Below, one piece after another: positions 17,791 through 29,018 of a stretch of 64,000 bases of DNA (positions are counted from its first letter, which is position 1; every line of letters begins with the position of its first letter). The notes beneath the pieces are model-generated. The model saw nothing but the letters and a program-made list of their open reading frames with translations, was not told where the DNA came from and made no database searches. Position numbers and translations under genes: made by a program. The DNA comes from Macrostomum hystrix (lineage: Eukaryota > Platyhelminthes > Macrostomidae), in assembly GCA_950097015.1 (NCBI GenBank), contig CATNEN010000003.1, positions 1,798,001 to 1,862,000 of the forward strand. Direction: 5' to 3'.

Positions 17791-19242
17791 GTAATTTAAG
17801 ATTTTTGAGTGATTTTCAGGACTGCCACAGCTGACGAATTTACGAATTGCTGAGATCAATGGTCGATAATTCAGATATTCTGTATTTTTAACTACAAGCT
17901 CAGAGCCACACCTAAACAAAACACAAGCGATATAAAAGGTCATACCTGGATGCAAAATCAGGCATTTAGTTGGGGTCTGGTTAGCCCAGCACTCGACCAC
18001 CATCTGGCAGAGGCGGCGCATCACAGTGACGGGATGGGAGGCGCAGAGTCGAAGTGAGTCCTCACGCGAGCTGAGCACAAAACGGACTCGCCCAGCCTCG
18101 GCCTGCAGTCGCCATTCGTATTCGCACAGTTTGCCAGCCTCTCGGACACTCCAGAACTGCCTCCTGGCACGGTAGCCAACCGGAAGCAGCACGTTCTCAA
18201 GGGACCCGGACTCCGGCTTCACAGATCCCAGACGGCCAATCAGCAGCCCGCCGATCCTGACGGAGATCTCCTCTGGCTGTAGGGCCACCTCGCAGAGGCT
18301 CTGGTCGGCAGCACCCACCACCAGCCGTTGGCAAAGGAGGCGGCCAAAGTCTTCGGTTGCCAGGCTGTTGCCAGCGAATTCCTCGGCAGCGCAGTCAGGA
18401 CAGCGGGACTCGCACAGGTCGCTGAACTGCCAGCCGGAAGCCACAGCGCAGCCGAGATGACAGACCCGAGGACAAGCCAGGCTCAGGCAGTCGATGCTGG
18501 CGCCGGTTCTGCCGCAGTCCGAGCAGCGATTGCCGCGAGCCCTCCGGACGGCAGCCCGAACTCCCAGCGCGCAGTCGTTCTCGTCCACTCGAATCTCCGG
18601 CGAGAAAATCGCGCATCCGGCGTGAATCCAGGAGGTCCGGGCACAGGGCAGCAGGCGTCCCAGCACTCCGTCCTGACGCTGCTCTCCGCACAGCTCACAG
18701 GGTGCCGCACCTTCCACAGCCGATGCCTCCCTCAGCTTCCGCACCGACAGCTCCCTGCAGTCCCTGGCCATCGAGCAGCTCATGGAGTCCGCGTCCGCGT
18801 GCTCCGGGCTGTTCGGCGACTCGCCAAGAACCTCCGAGCGAATGTCCTCCAGGCGAAGCCACGAGAACAGGGCATCAACGCCTTTTTCTAGGGCCGCAGA
18901 CAGCAGCGCGCATTCCGCCAGATTTTTGTGGGTCTGCGAATTTTTTGCGAAAACTGACAGACGATAGTCTTGCAATTTATTATAGCCCAGTGCTTACTAC
19001 GGCTTTGTATATACTACAGACCGGCAAATATCTAGCTAAACATCATCGAAGATTCAGCATGCAGTTCGACAAAAAATATTCAGATTTTTAGTATTTTTGC
19101 GCTTACAGTTGAAATCTGTTTACTTTTGATACGATGTTTTAGACCTAAAGTGCCGAAGGTCTCGATGATTTTAATTAAAATAACTAGGACTTCAAGGTTA
19201 CTACCGCCCTTAGTTACTCTCTTTGGACGAAAACTTTCCTAG

Positions 19243-19312
19243 AAAGGTTGTAGATTAGCGGCTCTAGCTCTGGACTTCTGACATAAAGGTCAGAAGTTCG
19301 AATTTCAGGCAA
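19243..19312 (+). repeat. tRNA-like head of a short SINE fragment
   Basis: Contains GATTAGCGGCTCTAG (A-box-like) and AGAAGTTCGAATTTC (B-box-like) at about 35-bp spacing, inside intron 1 of the minus KMT2 copy. No full cloverleaf can be drawn. Confidence 0.35.
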
Positions 19313-19319
19313 AAAAAAT

Positions 19320-20100
19320 AAATTTGTGCCTTTGAGCGAGACACAAGGAACCCTGCTGCTCAAACAGCCCAGATGCTGATGAGCACACAGAACTCATTGA
19401 GCACTGCTCAACCAGCCTAGATACGGATGAGCACACAGAACTCACTGAGCACAGCTCAAACCGCATAGAAACCGATGAGAACACAGAACCCACTGAGCAC
19501 TGCTCAAACTGCCTAGAAACGGATGAGCACACAGAACTCACTGAGCACTGCTCAAACAGCCCAAATACCGATGAGCACACAGAACTCACTCAGCACTGCT
19601 TAAACAGCTTACATGCCGATGAGCACTGCTCAACCAGCCTAGATACGGATGAGCACACAGAACTCATTGAGCACTGCTCAAACAGCCCAAATACCGATGA
19701 GCACACAGAACTCACTGAGCACAGCTCGAACCGCATAGAAACCGATGAGAACACAGAACCCACTGAGCACTGCTCAAACTGCCTAGAAAGGGATGAGCAC
19801 ACAGAACTCATTGAGCACTGCTCAAACAGCCCAAATACCGATGAGCACACAGAACTCACTGAGCACAGCTCGAACCGCATAGAAACCGATGAGAACACAG
19901 AACCCACTGAGCACTGCTCAAACTGCCTAGAAAGGGATGAGCACACAGAACTCACTGAGCACTGCTCAAACAGCCCAAATACCGATGAGCACACAGAACT
20001 CACTCAGCACTGCTTAAACAGCTCACATGCCGATGAGCACTGCTCAACCAGCCTAGATACGGATGAGCACACAGAAACCGATGCTCAAAACGCCTAGAAA
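19320..20100. repeat. 48-bp minisatellite in intron 1 of the minus KMT2 copy, about 16 units
   Basis: The unit reads on the minus strand CAGTGAGTTCTGTGTGCTCA, then TCGGT and a variable part with TTGAGCAGTGCT. The first unit overlaps the exon 1 donor (AAG|GTGAGTTCTATG). Open frames of 94-141 residues (SSVCSSVFGLFEQC) are artefacts of the 16-codon period. Confidence 0.85.
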
Positions 20101-22059
20101 CCGATTAGCACATAGAACTCACCTTGCACGCCTCAATCAGCTCTAGGATGATGGCCTTGACCAGGTCGTGAGCAGATGAAAAGTCCTGGTAGGGTGGCAG
20201 ACGGCAGAATATCTTGTCGGCTGCTGTCTCGTCCAGGTCGTCAAGGACGCCATCGAGTTGCTGCGGTCTGGAGGGCAGGCCGAGGCTCTCACTGAGGGCG
20301 CGGATTCTGGCACGAAGGTCGCGCTCGCAGGCGGCCTTCAGCGCGTGGAAGCCGCGAGAGTCACAGTCACGGCAGAAAAAGTCTAGCTGATCATTCACCA
20401 GATAAACATGGTACAGCTCGTCATTGATGCCAGCACACGTGGCGTGGACCACATTCTTGCAGTTGGCAGTTGAGCAAGCTAGAGAGTTGCCAATCAGAGA
20501 GGTCACTCGGTGGCATTCGTGGCACTTCACCTCCGTGCTCTCGCAGTGCTGGCACAGATTGTCCCAGTCGGACCAGCCTTAAGGCTTTGCCGCAGTGCTT
20601 GCAAACCGCACAGTCGCAGCACAATTGCCAGTCCTTGGCCGTGTAGCCTCGACTCTCAGCCAGACATGCTGGATGGAATGCCACTCCGCACTTAATGCAG
20701 CTGCGACATGCGGTCCCGGACCTCTTGCACACCCGGCACACCAGACACCGAGCGCAGCGCCAAGGAGTCAGGCCAGACCACAGAGGCCTTTCGCAAACCG
20801 ACAGGCAGTACAGGTGAAACTGCTCAGTGCAGCAGCTGCACCTCAACATCAGATCTTGCTCAGCTCCACCGCTGCCACACAGAAGACATTGAGCCTGATC
20901 CAAATCTGGCAGACTTCCCTTCTTACCGAATACGGCAACGCCATCGCGCCAAGCCTCCTCGCGACTCGACATCTCCTGTGGCACGTCCACCGACACTGTC
21001 CCGCTGTCTCCAGACACCGACTGGACACACTGACGCAGCTGGACACGGCTCACTGAGTCGTACAGAGAGCCCATTCTTTGGGCAGCCTCACCTGCTGGCT
21101 TCTTCATCTTCACCGCCTTCTTCACCTGATCAGCTGACTCTGGCTGCGGTGCTGACCGCCTCTCACCGTGGCGACTCACCCAGCTGGGAAATCCCTTGGC
21201 AACTGAGTAGCCAGACAGATCAATGCCCGACTTCAGCACGGCCAAAGCGCGGCACTTGGCGCAGCAGCCGCAGTCACACTCAAGCTCGCTTTCCTGACTT
21301 GCTGACCTCAGACTGCCAATGAATGCCGTGTAGCAAGTCTTGCAGATGTCAACCTTGCCCTGCAGCGAGATGAGAAGAGCAGCGCAGCCACACACGCTGC
21401 AGTAGATGGAGCCACCATCAGCCTCCTCAACACTCGTGTCCGCCATCTTCACCTTCGCCCTGCGCCTCGGCTCCCCGACCTCCGGCGGCTTCTTCGGCTC
21501 CTCCGCTGCCGCAGCATCGTTGGCCGTATCCGCCTCCTCTGGCAGCGTCCCGTCGCTCTTCCGCTTCCGCTTGCCGGCCATCTCCTCGGCACCGTTGCTG
21601 ACCTTCGCTCGCTTCCGCTGCTTCTTTGACAGAGCCGACGGTGACAACTTCGGCCCGCCGCCTTCGCTGGTCGATCGCCGCTTCTGCCTGCCCGCCTGCT
21701 TCTTGCGCTCCGCCGCCTCCTCCTGGTCTATGAATCGAAGCGGCTTCTTTGACCTACGCCTGCTGTCATCCTGTAGGATGACCGCTTTATAATCTACGTC
21801 ATCATCAGACTTGACCTCCACCTCAGCAGTTTCCTCTGTTTCAGTGCCTTCCAATTTGCTGTACACAATGAGGCCACACAGTGCTGCCTTGTGCTTCTTC
21901 TCAAAGTTTTTTAGTTGCTTATCTTTTTTGCCTCGTCTATAAGAGGCATAGCGGTGGCCATTCTTAACTGCATACTGCAGTGTACTCAGACTCATGCTCT
22001 GATGTAGCCTAGCTGTACGCTTCTCATGAATATCAAGAAGCCATGGCATGGCTTAGCTA

Positions 22060-22584
22060 GATGAGCTATGGAGTAATGCTGCAAATATAAAAAATATACT
22101 AGTTTCTTAATTAATGTCTTATCTGAGTCAACTTTACATTGCTAAAGTGAATATTTGCCTAATATATTTAAAGTTGAATATGAAAATGTCTCATAGTTTA
22201 TCTTAGCTAGATACTAGGCTCAGTACTCTTTACCACTACCTTGTATTTAGAAGAAAATGAATAGCATCTTAAATGAATTGAATATCAAAATGACACACGT
22301 GTACACACACATACATACAGACAAGCAACATATAAAATTGGAATATTTAAATTGGGAAAGTTTACTATTCTAAACCTGTAACATCATAGATACAACTAAT
22401 GTGTCCATCATTGAGTTGTGGCATGCTTATGGACAAAGTTAATATATTTTTAACAATAAATAATTAATAATACTTAGCATCTTTTATTTTGCAGCTACAC
22501 ATATGTACTTGTATGATCCAGATCCCAAAAATATAAGAATGTTTCACATGTTTGGTCACTGCTTGATGGCAATATCCGCCTGGC
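22060..22584. other. AT-rich spacer, no gene seen
   Basis: Upstream of the minus KMT2 copy. On the minus strand an acceptor-like ATATTTGCAG occurs about 40 bp before ATG 22049, which could mark a leader intron or trans-splice site. Confidence 0.4.
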
Positions 22585-22974
22585 CAATCAGCTCTATGAT
22601 GATGGCCTTCATACATGTGCAACCTCCCAAAGCTTAGCCAGCCGTGCGACTTAGTTTTTGCTCTATTTACCACTTAGTTTGCTCTCAGTTGCGACTTAGT
22701 TTGTTTCATTGCTCTATTTACGACTTAGTTTGCTCTCATTTGCTCTATTTTTCTCTCCCCTTTTTCCTCTTCTTCAAGCCTTCCTTTTTTGTCTCTTGGT
22801 CCCCCCTTTGCTTTTTTTGCACTTGGTTGATTGGTTTTTTCGACTTACCTTGCTTGGCCCTCGTTTCACCCAGCTGAACTGGCTGGGTCGGCCAGGTGTT
22901 GCATATGTATGATGGCCTTGACCGGGTCGTGAGCAGATGAAAATTCCTGGTAGGGTGGCAGACAGCCACCACTC
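22585..22974 (-). pseudogene. Third KMT2-like fragment, split by a MITE
   Basis: 22585-22609 and 22912-22974 together match the 3' end of KMT2 exon 1 (20134-20215) with a few substitutions, e.g. AATCAGCTCTATGATGATGG and GTCGTGAGCAGATGAAAA. Between them lies MITE copy 1 with its 8-bp duplication ATGGCCTT. About 75 bp of the exon remain. Confidence 0.8.
22610..22911 (+). mobile_element. hAT-like MITE, copy 1 (302 bp)
   Basis: Ends CATACATGTGCAAC and GTTGCATATGTATG are imperfect inverted repeats. Flanked by 8-bp direct repeats ATGGCCTT (22602-22609 and 22912-22919). Interior is rich in GCGACTTAGTTTGCTCTCAT motifs. No coding capacity. Confidence 0.88.
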
Positions 22975-23456
22975 AATCTAATGCATCTCATCTCTTATGT
23001 ATTTTACAATGTGTTACATAAACTTTGTAAATTGACATTTCGGTAACAAATAGGCCATATGTAGTAGTCCTATATAGCTAGTGGCCTGCTATGTCCCTAA
23101 GGCTACTCTATTCTTAGATTAGTAAGTCTACTAGAACATGTAGGCCTAATATCATTATGATAAGTAATTTTCAATGTGCTACCCTAACTAAGTCAGTTCT
23201 ATAAATAAATGAGTTGTGCACTGAGGTGTGTGGTATACTTTGTTTAATGGGGTTGGGCCTAGTTTGGAGCTTTTGGAACTTTAATTCTTTAGGCTTTTAG
23301 GCATTTAGAAAAATGTCATCACACCAGTATAGTTAATGGTATGTATAGCAGTAGCCTAACTAAAACAAAAACTATAAATTTTGAATAATTAGGCCTAACT
23401 TAGTAATTACCTAGGCCACATTTACCAATCACATGATGCATAATAGCTACCTATGC
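22975..23456. other. AT-rich spacer with TAGGCCTA-type motifs
   Basis: No gene seen. The stretch 23025-23060 (TTACATAAACTTTGTAAATT and GACATTTCGGTAACAAA) recurs with changes at 25990-26030, so a further dispersed repeat is present. Confidence 0.4.
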
Positions 23457-23464
23457 AGCATAAG

Positions 23465-23745
23465 CATATATGCGCAACCTCCCAAATCTTAGCTGGCCAT
23501 GCGACTTAGTTTTTGCTTTCATTTGCAACTTAGTTCGTTTTCATTGCTCTATTTACGACCTAGTTTGCTCTCATTTGCTCTCTTTTTATCTCCCCCTTTT
23601 CCTTTCTTCATGCCTTCCTTTTTTGTCCCTTGGTCCCCCCTTTGATTTTTTTGTGCTTGGTCGATTGGTTTTTGCGACTTACCTTGCTTGGCCCTTGTTT
23701 CACCCAGCAGGTTCGGCCAGGTCGGTCGGGTGTTGTGCATGTATG
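23465..23745 (+). mobile_element. hAT-like MITE, copy 2 (281 bp)
   Basis: Same family and orientation as copy 1. Flanked by 8-bp direct repeats AGCATAAG (23457-23464 and 23746-23753). Confidence 0.88.
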
Positions 23746-23753
23746 AGCATAAG

Positions 23754-24636
23754 CGTTTAAATTATGTTTTTGTATACCATAGTTAAGTATAAACAAGAAC
23801 TAGGCAAAGACAAAGCCAACCAATGCAAGAATCACAAAAACTTAAAAGCAAAGCCTAGACATATATTATTGTTAATTTTTTCTCATTTACTGACATAAGT
23901 TAACCAGGTATAGAGGAACACAATTTGAATTCTGTAAATTTAAATTATAAACTAAATGAATATCTAAATAATCTATAATAAGCTGAATCTATACAGCCAC
24001 AATTCGTCCTAGAAAGACTCTAATAGTGGAAGAAATCTCAATTGATACAACTTTGTATCAAACTTTGAGTAAAAAAGGTACGTTTTTAGTTCGTCTCAAA
24101 AAATGCTATAAACAAGGGAAAAAAGTTAAAACAAAACGCTTTTCACTGTAGAAGGTTTTAACAGTATTTTACTTTATAGAAGTGAATTTATTGCGGATAT
24201 AGTTAGATGCATTTATGCATTTTTTAATATTGAAGACTGTTTTGAAAAAATGTCGTTCGACATACAAATCGGCGCCGGCCATTAATTTTTTTACGTTTTA
24301 AAGCCCTTGGATTCTGTAAATAGTTAAATAGGCATTTTAGATCTTTCTTGTTGTGTTTCATCGTTCTACTTGTTTTCTGCTTGTGTACTAACAGTTTAGT
24401 AGGACGTAGTTAAATCCATATTTTAATTTTTTTACATATTAAATATCAAACTAAACTATTAAATTTTGTGTCAAGTCAAAAGATATAGGCCCTTATGTGA
24501 TTTTAATGTAAGTAATTTACTAGGCCCTAATTCTTGACCTATTATCTTAGCTTAAATAAGGCCATTTTATTTATTTAATTATATTACTTTTGATTGACTA
24601 AAATAAATACCATTATCCTAGGTTTGTGTAGGTAGG
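23754..24636. other. AT-rich spacer, nothing recognised
   Basis: About 880 bp without long open frames, domain signatures or clear repeats. Confidence 0.4.
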
Positions 24637-24644
24637 CCTAGGCC

Positions 24645-24867
24645 CATACATGTGCAACAACCTCCAAAATCTTAGCGGCCTGTGCAACTCAGTTGCTCTA
24701 TTTTTCTCTTCCCTTTTTCCACATCTTCACGCCTTCCTTTTTGTGCCTTGGCCCCCCTTTGATTTTTTTGTGCTTGGTTGATTGGTTTTTGTGACTTACC
24801 TTGCTTGGCCCTCGTTTCACCCGGCGCTGCTGGTTCGGCCAGGTCAGCCGGGTGTTGCGCATGAATG
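24645..24867 (+). mobile_element. hAT-like MITE, copy 3 (223 bp, internally shorter)
   Basis: Same family, with part of the CTTAGTTTGCTC repeat interior missing. Flanked by 8-bp direct repeats CCTAGGCC (24637-24644 and 24868-24875). Confidence 0.87.
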
Positions 24868-24875
24868 CCTAGGCC

Positions 24876-26364
24876 TATACTTCATTTTTACTTGATGCTA
24901 GCTATTTATCAGTAGGCATTTCACTATTTCTCCATAAATAGGCCTAGGCTATAACCATAGTTGCCACTGCTGCGCTATTTTAGCGCAGCTGCGCTATTCT
25001 CAATTGCCTGCATTATTGCGCTACTATTTGCAAAACATGACCAATTCTGCGCTGAAGTGTGATTTCTGTCACAAGTTGAGCTTTATGCGATTGTTTTTCT
25101 CTCGCCAGACTGATACTGTACATTGGAGGAGGGGCAGAGACTTCTAGAAATAACAAAGCTGTTACTTCTAGAAGTCTCTGGCTGCAGTAAACAAGTTTGT
25201 GCACTTCCATCTGCCCCTAAAAATGCCGGCCTCAACTTGCAGGGAAAACATTAGTCATCGCTGTGCCTTGCGGCTTGCGGGTCCAGTCGTTATTTCTAGA
25301 AGTCTCTGGAGGAGGGGTTGCAGTTAGATTGCCGACCCCTGGTGTAACCCCATGTTTATTTTGACACTTCTCTTACCCCAACTTTAAAGTCAAACGCCAC
25401 AGCTCACTTGCTATTGGCTGGGCTGTGAATCTCTCCCTCGTCCACTTTTCTACCCAAAGACTAAAAAGGATTAAGGCCCACCCCATGGATGTCTTCTGTA
25501 TGGATTTCTTCCCCCTCCCTTTATACTTAAAACCCTTCTGAGACAAATCAATTTTTGGCTAAAAAATAAACAGGTTTCTTATTCAGTGCACATTAATTTA
25601 TGCTGCCTTTTGCTGTCATTGTCTGGATGACAGACAGTAAGAGGGAGAGAAAGAAGCAGTTGGGCGTGGGCGGGGGGCTGGGCAGCAAAGGGGGTCATAT
25701 ATATTGCACGTTTTGTCATTTGGGTGAACCTGCGCTATTTTTACCTTTCTGCGCTACTAATTTCTTCACGACCTGTGACAACTATGGCTATAACCTATCA
25801 GTTAGGCCTATTCTTAGCATTTCATTTGCTTTAGGCCCTAGTATTATTATAGGCCATAATTTTACCTAGTTTTTAACTATAGGCCTATAAAATACAAAGT
25901 AGCCATTCACTAGTGTTTTAATTAGGTGCATGGCTGACATTCACCCAGTGTTTAATTGCATGGTATAGCCAGTCAAACTATGTTCATTTCTGTTACATAA
26001 ACTTCTTAAATGGACATTTCGGTAACAAAAACTTTCTGGCCAAACATTCTTAAATTGCTGACACTATTCATTGTCTATGGCCAAAAAGCAACCCTTCACC
26101 AATAACTCGACTGTGCAGTAATCACTCATCACTTTGCAGCAATCACTCATAACTCATCACTTTGGCTTGTAGGCGAGGCATTCTCGGCTCGACTTACAAA
26201 GCCTTATAAGCCACCACTCAACTTATAAGCCACCAATACTGTGCTGGCTTATAGCAGGCTGCTTTTGTGGGGGCTCCACAACAGCATTGGTTGTAGAATT
26301 CAAGGACTCATGAAGGGAGCCACATATCTTTTGCATCTCACCCACATAGGGGATCCAAACCGCA
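24876..26364. other. Spacer, no gene seen outside the small MITE
   Basis: Mixed-composition sequence with TAGGCCTA motifs; a short open frame at 25600-25869 shows no signature. The last 100 bp (26270-26364) may be the 3' end of the recombinase relic. Confidence 0.4.
25135..25307. mobile_element. Candidate small MITE with 19-bp inverted ends
   Basis: AGAGACTTCTAGAAATAAC at 25136-25154 and its exact reverse complement at 25289-25307, flanked by direct repeats GGAGGAGGGG (25125-25134 and 25308-25317). A further near copy of the right end lies at 25161-25179. A 9-10 bp target duplication is typical of Mutator-like elements. Confidence 0.5.
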
Positions 26365-27883
26365 GGTACAGACATACATGCGCAACCTCCCAAATCTTAG
26401 CTGGCCTTGCGACTTAGTTTTTGCTCTCATTTGCGACTTAGTTCGTTTCATTGCTCTATTTACGACTTAGTTTGCTCTCATTTGCTCTTTTTTTCTCTCC
26501 CCTTTTTCCTTTTCTTCACGCCTTACTTTTTTGTCCCTTGGTCCCCCCTTTGATTTTTTGCGCTTGGTCGATTGGTTTTTGCGACTTACCTTGCTTGGCC
26601 CTCGTTTCACCCGGCCGGTTCGGCCAGGTCGGCCGGGTGTTGCGCATGTATGGGTACAGATCAAGGGTTTTTGTTGCCTTGTGTCCTGTCACCATAAAAA
26701 TATCAGACACTGTGTCCTGCATCTGCAAGTTGCTTGACAACAGTTGGTCAAATGTTATGTCTAATGTAGCACTTGCTAAGGCCGGCATCCTTGCTGATGC
26801 GAGCCATCATTCTGGTCAGAGTATTGATTCCGATAGGCTGTTTCCCAAAATACCAGTTGCTGTTCTCATAACCCTTCTCTAGCAGCTTCAGAAAAAATGC
26901 GGCTTTAGATAAAGCACCCATAGCAGTTGCTGATGATGTACAGGCAGTAGACTCCTCTCTCTTCACTAAGTACAGAGACACTGCACAGGGCAATGAACAT
27001 CGGCACTGGTCATTACAGACTCCTTCACATTGCACGAAGCAACTCTTGTCAAAGTTGTTTTACAACATTCTTCACCTTTCTCTTGTGCAAGTGCACAATC
27101 TTCTGGCGGTTAGGCGCCCCACCGAAGACAAAGCTATTGGTACTCAAACCACATAGCCACTCTCGTCCTCTGGTCCCAAAGTAGGAAACGTTAAAATATG
27201 CTTCTTGAAGCAGTCTCAATGGAGTAGAATGGTTAAAGTAGGCAGACAGACATGCCAAATCCTCAGGATCAATTGCTTCGAAGTGAGACATAGAACCTCC
27301 CTCATAGAAGAAACTCTATCGAACCGTCTTAAGAGTCTCATTGGCTCGGTAAAACTCTGGGTCAGCAATGATGTTAAAACTTCTTTGCTGCATGAAGAAG
27401 CGGAAAATCGCCGCTTGAATACATACAAGTGTTGCAGAGCATAAGCCTTTCCATCATGCCTCTTCAATGTCCCGTAGAAATACCACAGGTCATTATTTAG
27501 ATCCTCCTTCGTACAGGAAGTCTCTTTGAACTTCATGGCCAGATATGCAGATACAAACTTCCAAAAGAGGCCCAAGTAGAGAACTTCTTGTCACTTTGTC
27601 CCTTCAACACAGTTGATCTTCTCAATTTCCTGCAAATCTTGTCCAACTGCGTCAGTGAAGATTCTTCCTGGCCAGGTCCATCAATCTCTGATAACAATTC
27701 AAAGAGTTTGTTGCTCACCTTGTCAAGATCTTCGGTAAAATTGTCAGCGACTTCCCGTTGCTCGTCAACCAGTGCCATCACTTCCTGCCAGGCCAAAGCC
27801 TGATCAATCTCCATAGACGCAAGACCCAAAAGCATTTCATTCAGAAATTTAGAGTAGTCAATTAGTCTAATGATTCGAGACAT
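26270..27883 (-). pseudogene. Tyrosine-recombinase (Crypton-type, DUF3504-like) relic interrupted by MITE 4
   Basis: Read in three minus-strand frames. Upstream helical part (27883-27533) is followed by a core-binding-type segment (LWYFYGTLKRHDGKAYALQH) and an arm with AYFNVSYFGTRGREWLCGL. The catalytic-domain part reads GINTLTRMMARISKDAGLSK, then CYIRHNI and, after a TGA and a frameshift, VTGHKATKTLDLY, the order found in Crypton-type recombinases (AGLSK..H.IRAT..VxGHKS). The TGA stands where the conserved Arg codon is expected, as CpG decay would give. MITE 4 splits the gene just after TLDLY. Not functional. Confidence 0.7.
26373..26652 (+). mobile_element. hAT-like MITE, copy 4 (280 bp)
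   Basis: Ends CATACATGCGCAAC and GTTGCGCATGTATG are perfect inverted repeats of 14 bp. Flanked by 8-bp direct repeats GGTACAGA (26365-26372 and 26653-26660). Inserted in the tyrosine-recombinase relic. Confidence 0.9.
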
Positions 27884-28049
27884 TTTCAGTTGTATTTCTT
27901 CTCTTGTCTCTACTTTCTGGCCAAACCTAAATTTCCCTTATCCCTCTTATAGTCCATGTGTGAAGTAAATTCCAATCTATCTATGTCTATGGCTAAAACC
28001 AGAAGAATGCTTTGCCCATAAATCAATGAATCTATCACTAGGTTCCTTC

Positions 28050-28094
28050 GTGCGTAAATAGTCTATGGCACAAGTGTGAAGACTATTTACGCAC
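28050..28094. repeat. Perfect 15-bp inverted repeat (hairpin)
   Basis: GTGCGTAAATAGTCT at 28050-28064 and AGACTATTTACGCAC at 28080-28094 with a 15-base loop. No associated gene. Confidence 0.6.
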
Positions 28095-28389
28095 TCAAAA
28101 CCTAGAGATAAATCTACGATTTCAGTAACATATTCAGGACACTTTGGTAACTTAAATAATACCAAGTCATGACATTAGTCCTGAACAAAGAAATTAAAAC
28201 AGTATATATTGTTTATTTAGTCAGATTAAAACATCCCAAGTAAAACAAATACTAACAGGGGCTGTGTTGACATTTAATGTGATCATCATGAAATGTGTTT
28301 TTAATGCTGTGCAATGGTTTGGAATGACTTGCATTTTATAGTTACATTCTTAAATTTTAATGTCATAAGTTAGTAACCCAAATGCATTT

Positions 28390-28755
28390 TTACTTCCACA
28401 GCTGTAGCACCCAGTATAGACAGTATAAAACATAAGTCTTGTGCTTAAGATGGTGCTTCAGACAAGACTGGGACATAAGTTTCACTTGTATTGACATATA
28501 ACGTGCCTCTGGGAAAAGGAGAGCTGTCAGCTTGTAGAATCCAAGGTTACCACTTTTGGCACTCTGGTTAAGCCAATGGTTGTAGCTTTCTGAACAATTG
28601 TTGCTATACAATTGCACCTTGACCAAATCAAATATACACTCCATAATCATCCATAACTGCCATACTTGCAATTGAATCACTGAGTGAATGGCTGTAATGC
28701 ATGCAAGCTCTCTCTCTTTAAAAAAACATGTGCTAGTCATTTTTAGAACTGCCAT
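28390..28755 (-). pseudogene. Fragment resembling the C-terminal part of a MULE-type transposase
   Basis: A 121-residue open frame with NNCSESYNHWLNQSAKSG followed by FYKLTALLFPEARYMSIQVKL, an arrangement (NN.xEgyHNrLN...FY.L...L..Ea) seen at the end of MULE/FLYWCH-associated transposases. Weak assignment; no catalytic DDE part is visible nearby. Confidence 0.35.
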
Positions 28756-29018
28756 TTTGACAACTTATAACTAAAGTTTTACTGTTAGTCATTTGGTCTC
28801 CCAACATAACAGTTAATAAATTGACCAAATCAGTTTATTACCAAGTCTTTTTATAAAAGTGATTTAAAGCTATTAAAACAATTGATAGGGCCTTATCATA
28901 TCGGACCTATTGAGTATTGTTAAGTCAGGCTAAACTTTAGCTAGCCTAGGCTGCTTTTAGGCATCCTACGCATGAAACAAAAAAGTGATAACTTAAAAAC
29001 ATACTATTGTTCTTGCAG
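28756..29018. promoter_or_regulatory. Upstream region and acceptor of the plus KMT2-like gene
   Basis: The sequence CTATTGTTCTTGCAG ends at 29018 and abuts ATG 29019. A splice acceptor directly before the ATG means a leader intron, an upstream coding exon, or spliced-leader addition. No TATA box is evident. Confidence 0.55.

Larger units (their letters stand above)
17126..22049 (-). pseudogene. KMT2: Inverted, truncated copy of the trithorax/KMT2-like gene
   Basis: Three exons on the minus strand: 22049-20123, 18933-17946 (988 bp, same length as in the plus copy) and 17619-17126. It carries the NR-like zinc finger, PHD fingers, extended PHD, FYRN and FYRC, and is nearly identical at DNA level to 29750-33700 over exon blocks. 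Differences: the first about 100 residues are diverged (HEKRTARLHQSMSL against NEKKTTRLHLSMSL) and the AT-hook region is absent; five bases (CAGCG) are missing near 20580, shifting the frame inside the third PHD finger; the third exon breaks off at SLSEAKEK, so the catalytic core of SET and post-SET are missing. The exon 2-3 splice is still in phase 1. Loss of methyltransferase function is certain for this copy as read; a PHD/FYR fragment could still be transcribed. Confidence 0.88.

Noticed and set aside
19305-20003. Minus-strand Cys/Ser-rich ORFs (SSVCSSVFGLFEQC)
   Set aside because: They are the 48-bp intron minisatellite of the minus KMT2 copy; the period equals 16 codons.
20595-21322. 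Plus-strand ORFs of 153-204 residues, also their mirror at 30160-30977
   Set aside because: Antisense shadows of the GC-rich KMT2 exon 1, identical in both arms because the exons are identical.
22644-23760. Hydrophobic ORFs with FFKPSFFV-type sequences
   Set aside because: They lie in the T-rich interior of the MITE copies and recur in each copy; not genes.
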